From Eubacteriales bacterium (GTDB taxonomy: Bacteria > Bacillota > Clostridia > Lachnospirales > Lachnospiraceae): 64,000 nucleotides of DNA. This document shows, one piece after another, positions 35,135-44,531 of this stretch. A program made the translations under genes and the position numbers. Where the stretch lies: assembly GCA_030536575.1 (NCBI GenBank), contig JAUNPS010000008.1, positions 1-64,000 of the forward strand, in the 5' to 3' direction. The notes under the pieces are model-generated. The model was not told where the DNA came from. It ran no database searches and was given only the letters and a program-made list of their open reading frames with translations. Within the stretch, counting starts at the first letter, position 1. The number at the start of each line of letters is the position of its first letter.

Positions 35135-36844
35135 TTACTTCCGGTAGATCTTTGACAGGCGCGAGGTACTGAAGCCCGGTACGCGGCTCTTCCAGCCGCT
35201 TCCCACCTGGGATTTCAGATAGGATTCCGTGTATTTCAGGGATTTCGTGGAATCCATATATGTGAAGACTTTCATGGCTTTTTTCCCATTAATTCCCATG
35301 GCCAGGCCCTGGGCCACTTCGTGGGCTTCGTCCTGGTAGCTGCGGATGATAAAGGCATCCACCATGGGGTTACATGCGGCGACGTAGTAACCCAGCGCAA
35401 TCGCCGCGGCCTGCGCGTCCTGGCTTTGGCTGGAGGTGAAGCCCTGTTCAGAAAGAATAATTCTTGTCTTGGTTCCGTATTTTGATTTAATGTAGTTTGT
35501 CATCACGCTTAAGTTGTTCAGGCTGACGACTTGTGAGTTTACGTCGTTTGTGAAGAACTGGCCGTAGACCGCGTCGCTTGCGGAATTCCAGAAACGGCAG
35601 TCCGTGAGCGGGAACGGGTAAGCGTGGTAGGCCAGATTCCAGTTTACATCCTTCTGGAGCTTTTTCAGTCTGGCGGCAAAGGAATCGATCATGTCTCTGG
35701 AGGAATAGCCCTGGGTGGTCATGTTCCAGAGGTGGTCGACGCAGATGAACACTTTGGAGTTGGCGCGCTGGGAGCGGACTGCGTTGTAGAGGCAGCGGTA
35801 GGCTTCCGTGTAGCTGTTCACGTACTCGGTTTTGTTCATATTGCCGGGATAGTTCCAGAGGTTGCAGCTGTTGACTTCGTTGCCGAGGATCCAGTTGCTG
35901 ACGTAGCAGTCGCTCTGGCCGAACATTTCGGCGAGGAAGGAGAAGACGGCTTCCATCTTCTGTTTGGCCGCGGCGTTGGTGGTGTTCCAGGCGTAGAAGG
36001 AGACACCGGACTGCTGGGAGCTGGCGGCGATGACGTCTTTGGTCGCGGAGCTCCAGTCCAGCATGAGCTGCATGGTGACCTGGATGCCTTTTTGGTTACA
36101 CTGGCTGACGTAGAGCTGGTAGCCGCCGATGTTGCTGAAGTAGTAGGTCTTGCCGTTGTAAACGTAGGGGACGCTTTCGGCGCCTTTGGTCATAACGGTG
36201 GACATCTGGAGATTGCAGAAAGCGGTTTGGCTCTTGGTCTGGGTGAGCTGATTAATGTCCGTGGTCTGAAGGCCTTTTTTGGTTTTTGGCAGTTTGTAGC
36301 TGGCCTTGTTATAGGCGGCTTTTTCCGGCTGGTTTACGAAGCGTGCGCCGCTGATGCGGGTGTAGCAGCTTACTTTACTGCCTTTTTTCGTCTTGACCGC
36401 AAGGCCGTACATGTTTATGGCGTATTCCGGATGGTCGGCCGTGTTCAGGGTGAAGGTGAGCTTTTGGCTGCCTTTTTTGGCCTTTTCGGTTTTGGCGACG
36501 CGGGTTTCGAGTTTGCCGGTGTTTGAGTTTACCCGGAAGAGATAATAATAATTATCAATGCTTTTTACCGGGGTGGTGACTTTGGCCGTGATGCGGATTT
36601 TTCCCTTCGAATAGCCGCTGCAGGTGGTGATTTTCGCGGAGCTTAACGTGGGCTTCGCGGTTCCGCTCAGGACGGTGTCGCCGTCGTCTGCCAAAAGGCC
36701 GGCGTCTTCGGACTCTTCTTCGTCGAGCAGGAAGAATTCCTCGGCAAAGACGGGCAGGGCCTGGGGGCCGAAGGCGGCGAAAAGGGCAGCCAGGGCCAGC
36801 AGGGCGGCGGACAGGAATGTGGTGGTAAAGCGTGTTCTTTTCAT
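35135..36844 (-). CDS. Secreted DUF5722 protein, glycosidase-like
   Basis: A 569-residue exported protein. The signal peptide (about 1-35) ends near VFA-EE and an acidic linker follows. A beta-rich Lys/Thr-rich region (about 60-180) precedes the DUF5722 domain (about 190-550), recognised by KGLQTTDINQ, YVYNGKTYYF, VSNWILGNEVNS, NLAYHAYPFPL and RIILSEQGFTS. The NE at a probable strand 4 end and the E in LSEQG near the seventh strand have the spacing of clan GH-A acid/base and nucleophile, so a glycoside hydrolase role is plausible but unproven. GGAGGG precedes the ATG at 36844. It has its own strong promoter. Confidence 0.85.
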   Translation of the reverse strand: MKRTRFTTTFLSAALLALAALFAAFGPQALPVFAEEFFLLDEEESEDAGLLADDGDTVLSGTAKPTLSSAKITTCSGYSKGKIRITAKVTTPVKSIDNYYYLFRVNSNTGKLETRVAKTEKAKKGSQKLTFTLNTADHPEYAINMYGLAVKTKKGSKVSCYTRISGARFVNQPEKAAYNKASYKLPKTKKGLQTTDINQLTQTKSQTAFCNLQMSTVMTKGAESVPYVYNGKTYYFSNIGGYQLYVSQCNQKGIQVTMQLMLDWSSATKDVIAASSQQSGVSFYAWNTTNAAAKQKMEAVFSFLAEMFGQSDCYVSNWILGNEVNSCNLWNYPGNMNKTEYVNSYTEAYRCLYNAVRSQRANSKVFICVDHLWNMTTQGYSSRDMIDSFAARLKKLQKDVNWNLAYHAYPFPLTDCRFWNSASDAVYGQFFTNDVNSQVVSLNNLSVMTNYIKSKYGTKTRIILSEQGFTSSQSQDAQAAAIALGYYVAACNPMVDAFIIRSYQDEAHEVAQGLAMGINGKKAMKVFTYMDSTKSLKYTESYLKSQVGSGWKSRVPGFSTSRLSKIYRK

Positions 36845-36872
36845 AACTCCCTCCTGTTTTCTCTTTTCTTTG

Positions 36873-36901
36873 ATTATACAAAATTTCCGGGGGAAATTCA
36901 A
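36873..36901 (-). promoter_or_regulatory. Promoter of the DUF5722 gene
   Basis: On the minus strand TTGAAT (36901-36896) and a perfect TATAAT (36878-36873) are 17 bases apart, about 30 bases before the start codon. Confidence 0.75.
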
Positions 36902-37033
36902 CTAATTTACCGCCCTCTTAGCCGTTTATAAATCCAGGCTGTCGGGATTCAGCAGAAAATCCGTAATCCCTGCACAGATGATGCCGCTTACGCCGAAATT
37001 TGAGCAAAATATGCATTTTCCCGTAATAAGTTC

Positions 37034-37903
37034 CTATTTATGCGCCACATAAATATACGCATCCTCCAGCGTCACCTTCCCCTCCGTACATTCCACCCCC
37101 GGCCTCTCCTCACTCAGCACCCGCACCCTCAGCCCATCATCCGCATACTGCTTCGAAGAAACATGATACTTCCTCTCCAGCTCCCTCGCTTCCTCCTCAC
37201 TGTCCACCCTGCAAAGCCACACATGCCCTTCCGCCTTCCCAAGCAATTCACGCATCCCGCCTGCGTAAAGAAACCTCCCCTTCTTCATCACCGCCAACTG
37301 ACTGCACGTGGCCACCAAATCCTCCACCACATGCGTCGAAAACAGCACCGTCCTCCCCTCCGAAAAATCCACCAGCAAATTCCGTATCCGAATCCGCTCC
37401 TCCGGATCCAGCCCCGTCGTCGGCTCATCCACAATCAAAAACTCCGGTTCATGGAGCAGCGCCTGCACCAGCCCCACTCTCCGCTTCATCCCCCCGGACA
37501 ACTGCTTCATTTTCTTCTTCCGATGCTCTGTCAGGCTGGCCTTCCCCAGATAAAAATCAATGCGCTCCCGGCACACCTTTTTGGGAATCCCCGCCAAATC
37601 CCCCATATATTCCAGGCATTCCTGCACCGTCAGTCCCGGATACAGGTCAATCTCCTGGGGCAGATAGCCGATTTTTTGCTGAATCTTCCCGTAATTCTTC
37701 TCATTGTAGGGAATCCCGTCCAGGGAAATCGTCCCGCCCGAAGGCGTCAGAACCGTCGTCAGCACCCGCATCAGCGTCGTCTTCCCTGCCCCATTTTCCC
37801 CCAGCAGCCCAAAAACGCCCTTCGGAATCACCAGATCGGCATGGTCGATCGCCGTCACCCCGTTTTTAAATGTCACCGTCAAATCTTTCATTTCAATGCT
37901 CAT
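37034..37903 (-). CDS. ABC transporter ATP-binding protein
   Basis: A 289-residue ATPase of the antibiotic/bacteriocin exporter type: Walker A GENGAGKTT (about 35-43), signature QLSGGMKRR, Walker B FLIVDEPTTGLD, and a C-terminal regulatory stretch of about 80 residues. GGGGAT precedes the ATG at 37903, one base after the upstream permease gene. It is the last gene of a regulator-kinase-permease-permease-ATPase module. After its stop the same frame stays open for a further 35 codons (to 36926). Confidence 0.92.
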   Translation of the reverse strand: MSIEMKDLTVTFKNGVTAIDHADLVIPKGVFGLLGENGAGKTTLMRVLTTVLTPSGGTISLDGIPYNEKNYGKIQQKIGYLPQEIDLYPGLTVQECLEYMGDLAGIPKKVCRERIDFYLGKASLTEHRKKKMKQLSGGMKRRVGLVQALLHEPEFLIVDEPTTGLDPEERIRIRNLLVDFSEGRTVLFSTHVVEDLVATCSQLAVMKKGRFLYAGGMRELLGKAEGHVWLCRVDSEEEARELERKYHVSSKQYADDGLRVRVLSEERPGVECTEGKVTLEDAYIYVAHK

Positions 37904-37904
37904 A

Positions 37905-38579
37905 TCACGATCCCCTTTTCTGAATAATTTTCGGAAGCACCGCCGCCAAACCTGCGCACACCGCGATGCACAAAAGCTTTCCGCAAAGCCAACTCCAGTC
38001 TCCGCTATCCTCTACATTGCGGAAAGTATACGAAAATAGGTTCCATTTCCCCAAAATGTTCGCGCCAAACGTCGAATCCGCCGCGATCCATATCAGAAAA
38101 CTGCATCCGATCCCTACCCATAAACTCCGCCCCAGGCAGGCCAGCGTATGTGCCAGCATTCCCCAGAAAACCAGCGTCACCAGTATCGCTCCCAGATAGG
38201 CCAAAAATAACTCCATCTCCCCCTGCGCCTCCGGCTCCATCTCCGAAAGCGGCATCGGCCTTTGAAAAAGATAAAACAGCCCATAGCCAAGCACCGCCAG
38301 CAACAGCAGATAACTTTCCTGAATCAGCATCCTCCGGAATATGGAACGCATCCGGTTTTTCATCGGATACAGCCGTTCCACCTCCGACCGCCTGCTGGTA
38401 ATCTCCTGCACATACGTGTCCGCACAGAAAACCGCCGCCAGCAGGCCCATCACCGGCTCCAGCGCAGCCCCGACCTCATACGAAAAAAACACCCCGCGAA
38501 TCACACTCAAAATCGCCACACAAAACACCGAATACGCGACTTTATAAAACGGCAGACAAATTTTCCACTCTTTTCTCAT
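37905..38579 (-). CDS. ABC transporter permease-like membrane protein (ABC-2 type)
   Basis: A 224-residue protein with about six hydrophobic segments and no recognisable soluble domain. The ATG at 38579 has AAGGAGG upstream and overlaps the previous stop by one base (TGATG). It lies between a larger ABC-2-like permease and the ATPase, so it is probably the second membrane subunit. Family assignment rests on hydropathy and context rather than motif. Confidence 0.75.
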   Translation of the reverse strand: MRKEWKICLPFYKVAYSVFCVAILSVIRGVFFSYEVGAALEPVMGLLAAVFCADTYVQEITSRRSEVERLYPMKNRMRSIFRRMLIQESYLLLLAVLGYGLFYLFQRPMPLSEMEPEAQGEMELFLAYLGAILVTLVFWGMLAHTLACLGRSLWVGIGCSFLIWIAADSTFGANILGKWNLFSYTFRNVEDSGDWSWLCGKLLCIAVCAGLAAVLPKIIQKRGS

Positions 38580-39661
38580 CACGTCCGCCTCCTTTTCCAC
38601 AACTGCACACAGGCCAGGATCAGCACTGCCGACGCCAGAAGTAAAAAGCACTGGTTTTGGATTACCATCGGCGGTGGTGTCGTATCAAAAAACGGCCCCG
38701 GAAACCGCACCATGATCGCCAGCGGCCTCCCATAATATCCGAAAACGCCTTCCTCATTTCGCCTGCCCATATTCGAATAAACGATATAGAGCAGAAGAAA
38801 TGGCACCGCAGGAAGCGGGTTTTTGAACAACAGCGAGATAACCCCGTATACGCACACGATCATCAGCATATTCGGCAGAATATAAACGCAAGTTGCATAA
38901 AGAAAATCCTGTATCCGTACCTCGAACCCGCTGCTTCGCATTGCAATGCGGCACAGCGCCCAGAATCCCACATTCAGGATCGCCAGCGTCAGCAGGCAGA
39001 CGCCGAACCCGCCCGCAGTCTTTCCCATCACATAACTGCCCGCCCGGACAGGCTTTGTGTGCAAAAGCTCATACGTATGTTTCCTCGTATCCTGCCAGAA
39101 CAGCGCCGCCAGCACAATTGCCGCGAAAAAACCCATCCACAGCCCCGCAAAATCCGCGAATTTCCTGGAGAAATAATACGAAAAAGGCTTACGCTCCATC
39201 TGGCTGTCCAGATAAGCATTGATCTCCTCCTTTGTCGCCCGCCGGTAGGCTGCATCCGTATAATCGTAGATCACATAGCCCCATTGAAACGTCTCTTCCA
39301 GATACGCGCACGCCTCCGAAACCTCCATTTCGTGAACCTTCTCCACAACGGCTTCTGCTTCCGACGGTTCCAGCTCAAATCCGGAAACCAGCGTTTCATA
39401 AATTTTCTGCTCCCAGACCGCCCGCCGTTCCTCCTCACTCGCCGGAATGTAGCCGTCAAACGTATCCGCTTCCGGAACATAGTCGTCATACGACTGCGTC
39501 CGTTCCCGCATCGCGGCAATTTCCTCATCCGAAGTCACATACGAAATCTTCAGATACGGTCCCAGCGTCTGAAACACGCCCGCAAACACGATCAGCACAC
39601 CAATCCAGAAAAAGGGCTGTTTCAGGTAATTTTTCATTTCCCGTTTCATTACTGCTTTCAT
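38579..39661 (-). CDS. ABC transporter permease with large extracytoplasmic loop
   Basis: A 360-residue membrane protein. A first helix (about 17-37) is followed by an acidic loop of roughly 130 residues that should lie outside the cell, then about five helices and a basic tail. This is the layout of ABC-2 or GldG-like export permeases. AGAGGTG precedes the ATG at 39661. It follows the kinase gene by 72 bases and is coupled to the smaller permease, so the module probably exports or detects an envelope-active compound. Confidence 0.78.
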   Translation of the reverse strand: MKAVMKREMKNYLKQPFFWIGVLIVFAGVFQTLGPYLKISYVTSDEEIAAMRERTQSYDDYVPEADTFDGYIPASEEERRAVWEQKIYETLVSGFELEPSEAEAVVEKVHEMEVSEACAYLEETFQWGYVIYDYTDAAYRRATKEEINAYLDSQMERKPFSYYFSRKFADFAGLWMGFFAAIVLAALFWQDTRKHTYELLHTKPVRAGSYVMGKTAGGFGVCLLTLAILNVGFWALCRIAMRSSGFEVRIQDFLYATCVYILPNMLMIVCVYGVISLLFKNPLPAVPFLLLYIVYSNMGRRNEEGVFGYYGRPLAIMVRFPGPFFDTTPPPMVIQNQCFLLLASAVLILACVQLWKRRRT

Positions 39662-39733
39662 GTCATCACCTCTTTGCCTTTCCTGTCTCCAGCATAAAAG
39701 GTAAATCACAACAAAAAAACAATGAAACGAAAC

Positions 39734-40921
39734 TTATCCAAGGCGCCTAAAAACCGCCGTCACCGCCGCTCCTCCCGTCTCCGAATTTTCCGCCAGAAGC
39801 TTCCCTCCATGCTTTTCACAGTACAAACGGCTGAGATACATGCCAAGCCCCGCGTGCTTTAAGCTGTCTTTCACGTTCTGCTGATAAAAAGCCTTCGTAA
39901 CCTTTTCCACTTCCTCGCCAAAACCTTCCCCGTCATCCTGCACACAAATCCGCAGTTCAAAAGCCGTCAGCGTCCCTCTGACCTCTACCCGCTCCTTTGC
40001 GTACCGCAGCGCATTCGACAGCAGATTTTCCGTGACCTCCAGAATCACCTCTTTATCTCCGCAGAAAAACCCGGAGGTTCCCAAGACCTCCAGGCTGATC
40101 TGTTTTCCGTTTCCCGCGAGCACGGCAAGTTCCGCCTGAAGCTCCTTCTCAAGCGCCTCCGCGGTGATCTGCTCCGGCTCCAGTTTTCGCTGTTCCAGGC
40201 TGCTCATCTTCTGCATCGTTTCCACGAACGTATCCATGCGCTCGATCTGTTTCCGGCTTTCTTCCAGCATTTCCACCGCCTGTTCCGTACCAATCGTCCC
40301 GTCCGGAAGGAACTCCAGAAGCATTTCCTGATACCCCTTCAAAATGGCCAGCGGCGACCGGATATCGTGGGAAACCGCCGCCCGCAGCGCCCGTTCCTCC
40401 TCGACCATCCGCCACATGGCCTGCTCATTCTGCGCAAGCTCCGCCCGCATCCGCTCAAATTCCAGGCACAGATGCCCCATTTCATCCTGGTTTTCATAAG
40501 TGATCTGGAAATCCAGGTCATTTCCGGCAATTTTGGCGGACGCCTGCTCCAGCTCCGCAAGGGGTTTTTTCAGCTTATTCCGGTAAAAGAGCAGCACCGA
40601 AATGCCGCTCCCCGCAATCGCAAGAACCAGCACCCCATACGTCTGCAAAAAATCACAGAGTTCCGATATCCGGTAATCCCAGGCGCTCATCTCCCCCGCG
40701 TCGGGCCTTGGAATCCCGTCCCAATAATAGGGGTAAAGCTCCTGTTCCGCTTCCACGGCCTCCCAATACTGCTCCTCATCCATATACTTCCACCAGATTT
40801 TTTCCTGCACCTCGGACGCCGTTTTCGCAATCACCGCAGACAGGAAAAACGTGCAGACCAGACTGACGGTTAAATAAAGCAGGATCGTTTTTCGAAGGGA
40901 AAGATTTCTTATTTTATCCAT
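39734..40921 (-). CDS. Two-component sensor histidine kinase
   Basis: A 395-residue kinase with helices at about 13-31 and 96-113 and a 60-residue acidic, aromatic-rich outer loop. A HAMP-like segment, an HisKA box AAVSHDIRSPLAI (His about 185) and a HATPase domain (N box ENLLSNALRYA, DDGEGFG) follow. The ATG at 40921 overlaps the regulator gene by 13 bases. It should phosphorylate the adjacent OmpR-type regulator and respond to a signal linked to the following ABC proteins. Confidence 0.92.
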   Translation of the reverse strand: MDKIRNLSLRKTILLYLTVSLVCTFFLSAVIAKTASEVQEKIWWKYMDEEQYWEAVEAEQELYPYYWDGIPRPDAGEMSAWDYRISELCDFLQTYGVLVLAIAGSGISVLLFYRNKLKKPLAELEQASAKIAGNDLDFQITYENQDEMGHLCLEFERMRAELAQNEQAMWRMVEEERALRAAVSHDIRSPLAILKGYQEMLLEFLPDGTIGTEQAVEMLEESRKQIERMDTFVETMQKMSSLEQRKLEPEQITAEALEKELQAELAVLAGNGKQISLEVLGTSGFFCGDKEVILEVTENLLSNALRYAKERVEVRGTLTAFELRICVQDDGEGFGEEVEKVTKAFYQQNVKDSLKHAGLGMYLSRLYCEKHGGKLLAENSETGGAAVTAVFRRLG

Positions 40922-41583
40922 CGGTAGCCCATCCCCCATACGGTTTCAATGTACTCGGTTTCCGTGTGTTCGCCAAATTTCCGGCGGATGCGGCGGATCA
41001 GCTCCGTGATCACCCGGCTGTCCCCCTCGGCGTCGTAGCCGCAGACGTTCTCGTAAATCCGTTCTTTATCAAAGACGATTCCCGGATTCATCGACAGGAA
41101 TTCCACGATGGCATATTCGAGCTTTGTCAGTTCCAGGAAGGTTTCGCCGATCTGCACGCTTTTAGCGGTATAATCGATGGAAAGTTCCCCCTGAAAGCGG
41201 TAGCGGGATTTCGTCCTATGGCGCTCTTCCCGCTTCAGGTGCGCGGCAATCCTGGCCTCCAGTTCCTTCAGGCTGAATGGTTTTAAAATATAGTCGTCGC
41301 CGCCGGACAGCAGGCCGTTCACCCGATCCTGCTCTTCCACCCTGGCCGTCAGAAACAGGATCGGGCAGGCCACTTTATCCCGGATGCGGCGGCAGACCTC
41401 GATTCCGTCGATCTGCGGCATGTTCACGTCCAGCAGGATGATATCCGGCTCGGACTCGGCCATTTTCAGTCCCTCTGCACCGTTTTCCGCGGTCAGGACG
41501 GTATAATGTTTGATCTCAAAATAGCTTTTCAGCATTTTCAGCAGTTCTTTGTCATCGTCGATCATCAGAATTTTGTAGCCCAT
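40909..41583 (-). CDS. OmpR/PhoB family response regulator
   Basis: A 224-residue regulator. Receiver residues are D9/D10/D11 (acid pocket), D52 in ILLDVNMP and K101 in ILKPF. The C-terminal winged helix carries LTKLEYAIVEFL, SRVITELIRRIRRK and VWGMGYRW. AAGGAA precedes the ATG at 41583; a longer in-frame start at 41658 would span the promoter. It is first in the five-gene module reaching 37034. Confidence 0.94.
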   Translation of the reverse strand: MGYKILMIDDDKELLKMLKSYFEIKHYTVLTAENGAEGLKMAESEPDIILLDVNMPQIDGIEVCRRIRDKVACPILFLTARVEEQDRVNGLLSGGDDYILKPFSLKELEARIAAHLKREERHRTKSRYRFQGELSIDYTAKSVQIGETFLELTKLEYAIVEFLSMNPGIVFDKERIYENVCGYDAEGDSRVITELIRRIRRKFGEHTETEYIETVWGMGYRWIK

Positions 41584-41598
41584 CGAAATTCCTTCTTT

Positions 41599-41648
41599 CC
41601 AGTCCCTTGTTCTGCCCCTATTATAAGAGCCGGGACTGGAAAAAACAA
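41599..41648 (-). promoter_or_regulatory. Promoter of the regulator/ABC module flanked by an 8-bp inverted repeat
   Basis: On the minus strand TTGTTT (41648-41643) and TATAAT (41625-41620) are 17 bases apart. An 8-bp inverted repeat (41599-41606 with 41632-41639) brackets the -10 box. Its position suits an operator or autoregulation. Confidence 0.6.
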
Positions 41649-41654
41649 GCCGTA

Positions 41655-43796
41655 TCATGCCGCGCTGTCATTTTGCAGGGCCTCTGCCAGATTGCAGTTC
41701 AGAATTCGTTTTCCTCCAATCCAGTAGGCCAGCGCCACAAATCCGAACACCGCCAGGACAAAAACCGCCATCGGTATCAGCGGCGCCTGTTCCAGAAATT
41801 CCGCCGGATCCAGATAGCTCGCCGTAATCAGGAAGCCCGTGATTAGGACTGTAAGTGGTAACTCAATCAACAACGGCCGTCCTGCAATCACCAGCGCCTC
41901 GATACAAAACATCTTCCGCATACTCTCCGGCGTCATGCCGACAGATAAATACCGGGCGAATTCCCGCTTCCTCTGCCGTAAAAATCCCAGCGCATTGGAG
42001 AAAATATTTGCAATGCCGATCAGCGCCAGCAGCGAACAGAACGCCCCTAAAATCAGCATCGAACCCTTCCGCATCCGCTCGTCCGTCTCCTTTTCCTGTA
42101 TGCGGTTCTCGCTCTCAAAGGTAAAATCTTTCCCCAAAATCCGGGAAATCTTCGTCTCCAACGCGCTCAGTTCCGCCCCGTCCTCCGCCAGAATCCGCAG
42201 AAACGTATCCTCTTCCGCGCCGCCAATCTCCCCGGAAATCTCCTTCCACAAGGACAGCGGAATAAACTGCACAAGCGCATTGTTCGCATATTCTTCCCTG
42301 AGAACCGGAGGTTCCTGCGCATAAGCGAGCACGGGAATTTCCACGCTCCACTCTTCCTTCTGCAATGTGACTGTATCCGGATTTTCTTTCAGAAATGGGA
42401 TGTATTCTTTATAGCGGAAATTACTGTTTGCGCTGTCCCAGATACGGTTCAGCACAATACTGCCGTTCGTCTCCGGCTCGATGCCAAGCTGCCCGCAATA
42501 CTCCGCAAACCCCGCATCATCCAGAATCACAAGCGGCGCTTCCAGAAAATAAATATCAGCGGCTTCCCCCAGAAGTCCCAGCGCCTTTACCTCCTCACTG
42601 ATCACACTTTCTGAAACAGGACACAGCGCCATGCCCTTCTGATACGCAGTGCTGCTCCGAACGCCCTCCAAGCTCCGGATTTCTTCCAAATTCCCCACAT
42701 TTTCCAGCTCCGTATTCTTCACCGTAAACATCACGTCCCATGCGTCCTGATACCGCTCGAAATACGTGTGATTCGTACTGATTCCGGAAAGCGTCAAAAA
42801 GCTCATCATAACCATAAAGCCTAAAAACGAGAGCGTCAGCGACAGGGCGGACGTGCGCAGCGTTTTTTTCTGCGCTTTCAATGCATTTCCGGCCAATTCC
42901 CCCTCGATTCCAAACAAAAGCGACAGGATGCGGGAACGTTTTTTCCGCTTCAGCCCCGGCTCCTCCGCATTTTTCATCGCTTGAAGGGGTGTCCATCTGC
43001 TCAGTTTCCGCGCCGGAATCCAAGCCGAGATCAAAACCGTCAAAACAGAACTAAAAATAGTAATCAAAAACACCAGCGGATGATATTGGAAAATGGCCGG
43101 ATGCCGCCCGACCAAATCCCCCGCCAGCAGGTTGATGATCTGAACCGTCCCAAAACTCAGCCCAATGCCGCCCAGATTTCCAACCAAAATCGGCAGAGCG
43201 CAAAGCACCGCCGCCTCCTGCATCAGACAGGTGCGGATCTGCCCCGGCGTCGCCCCGACGCTGGAAAAAATTCCAAACTGATGAATCCGCGCATCCATGG
43301 ATACCGCAAAAGCATTGTGAATAATGAGAATCAAAGACAGGGACACCACCAGCAGAACCGCCAGATAAAAGGCCATCAAAAGCGGCGGCTCCTCGTCCGA
43401 TGGGTTATGAATCAGATAGCGCGACAAAAGAAGTTCATGATATTCCGCCGCGCTCCCGTCCAGCCCAAGCTTCTCCAAGATCAGCGGCATGTCCTGATAA
43501 ATTGTCCTTGGATTCCGGAAATAGAGGTCTGCGGCAGATTGTTCCTCATTCAAAACCGCTTTTTCTACGTTGGCAAAATTTTGAATAACCGCCAAATCTT
43601 CCTCCGTGATTTCTCCGGTCACACGCCCCTGCCAGTCTCCTTCCTCCAAAATAATCCGCTCCACCTCATAGGCCCAGAAATTATAAAACAGACAGCACAG
43701 CAGCGAGAGAAACAGCGAAGAAATCAAGGCCGCCGCGAGAATTGAAATGCTGGAAGCCCGGTTCTTTTTCAGAAAACTTACCGAATAATCCCACAT
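41655..43796 (-). CDS. FtsX-like ABC transporter permease
   Basis: A 713-residue membrane protein with two FtsX-type domains. Helix 1 is at about 15-38, an extracytoplasmic segment of about 100 residues follows, then three helices around 145-270. A second half opens near residue 310 and holds another external domain of about 250 residues before three C-terminal helices. The ATG at 43796 has GGAGG upstream and overlaps nothing, starting five bases after the ATPase gene. The kinase-regulator-ATPase-FtsX order is that of BceRSAB-type peptide-antibiotic detoxification and sensing modules. Target unknown. Confidence 0.88.
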   Translation of the reverse strand: MWDYSVSFLKKNRASSISILAAALISSLFLSLLCCLFYNFWAYEVERIILEEGDWQGRVTGEITEEDLAVIQNFANVEKAVLNEEQSAADLYFRNPRTIYQDMPLILEKLGLDGSAAEYHELLLSRYLIHNPSDEEPPLLMAFYLAVLLVVSLSLILIIHNAFAVSMDARIHQFGIFSSVGATPGQIRTCLMQEAAVLCALPILVGNLGGIGLSFGTVQIINLLAGDLVGRHPAIFQYHPLVFLITIFSSVLTVLISAWIPARKLSRWTPLQAMKNAEEPGLKRKKRSRILSLLFGIEGELAGNALKAQKKTLRTSALSLTLSFLGFMVMMSFLTLSGISTNHTYFERYQDAWDVMFTVKNTELENVGNLEEIRSLEGVRSSTAYQKGMALCPVSESVISEEVKALGLLGEAADIYFLEAPLVILDDAGFAEYCGQLGIEPETNGSIVLNRIWDSANSNFRYKEYIPFLKENPDTVTLQKEEWSVEIPVLAYAQEPPVLREEYANNALVQFIPLSLWKEISGEIGGAEEDTFLRILAEDGAELSALETKISRILGKDFTFESENRIQEKETDERMRKGSMLILGAFCSLLALIGIANIFSNALGFLRQRKREFARYLSVGMTPESMRKMFCIEALVIAGRPLLIELPLTVLITGFLITASYLDPAEFLEQAPLIPMAVFVLAVFGFVALAYWIGGKRILNCNLAEALQNDSAA

Positions 43797-43800
43797 CGCC

Positions 43801-44481
43801 CTACCTCCGTCCCGTGTCATGCAGAATCCGCCCGTCCTCGATGGTCACGATGCGGTCTGCCTCCAGCGCAATTTTTTCGTCATGGGTAATCAGCAAAACC
43901 GTCTGGTTCAGATTCCGGTTCGACCGCTTCAAAAGCTCGACGACCTCCCTGGAATTTTTTCGGTCGAGATTCCCGGTGGGCTCGTCGCAGAGCAGGATGG
44001 CCGGGCGGTAAATCAGTGACCGGGCAATCGCGGCGCGCTGCTGCTGTCCGCCGGACAACTGATTCGGAAGGCTCTCCAGCTTTTCCGCAATGCCAAGGGT
44101 GCGCACCACCTGCTCGAAATACTCCGGATTCGGCTTGCGCTTGTCCAGCAGAAGCGGCATCAGAATATTTTTCCGAATGGTAAGCGTAGGAATCAGATTA
44201 TAGAATTGATAGACAAGGCCCACCTTCCTGCGCCGGAAAATGGCCGCCTGAGTCCGGTTCATTGTGGAAATGTCCGTTCCCTCCACGAAAACCTTCCCCT
44301 CTGTGGGCTGTTCCACACTCCCAAGGATATGGAGCAATGTGGATTTTCCCGAACCGGATGCTCCCACAAGGGCGGTAAATTCCCCCTTTTCCACTGAAAG
44401 GTCGATCCCGTCCAGGGCCGTCACTGAATTTTTCCCGGAACCGTAGACCTTTCGGACGCCTTCACATCTCAATAATTCCAT
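43801..44481 (-). CDS. ABC transporter ATP-binding protein (BceA/MacB-type)
   Basis: A 226-residue ATPase: Walker A GASGSGKST, Q-loop YQFYNLIPTLTI, signature QLSGGQQQR, Walker B ILLCDEPTGNLD and switch LLITHD. This sequence type serves FtsX-like permeases. GAGGAG precedes the ATG at 44481. It sits between the kinase gene and the permease gene on one strand. Confidence 0.94.
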   Translation of the reverse strand: MELLRCEGVRKVYGSGKNSVTALDGIDLSVEKGEFTALVGASGSGKSTLLHILGSVEQPTEGKVFVEGTDISTMNRTQAAIFRRRKVGLVYQFYNLIPTLTIRKNILMPLLLDKRKPNPEYFEQVVRTLGIAEKLESLPNQLSGGQQQRAAIARSLIYRPAILLCDEPTGNLDRKNSREVVELLKRSNRNLNQTVLLITHDEKIALEADRIVTIEDGRILHDTGRR

Positions 44482-44531
44482 GGTGTCACTCCTCTCTTTT
44501 TGCGTCCATTATAGCAAAGGAAAGTGACATC

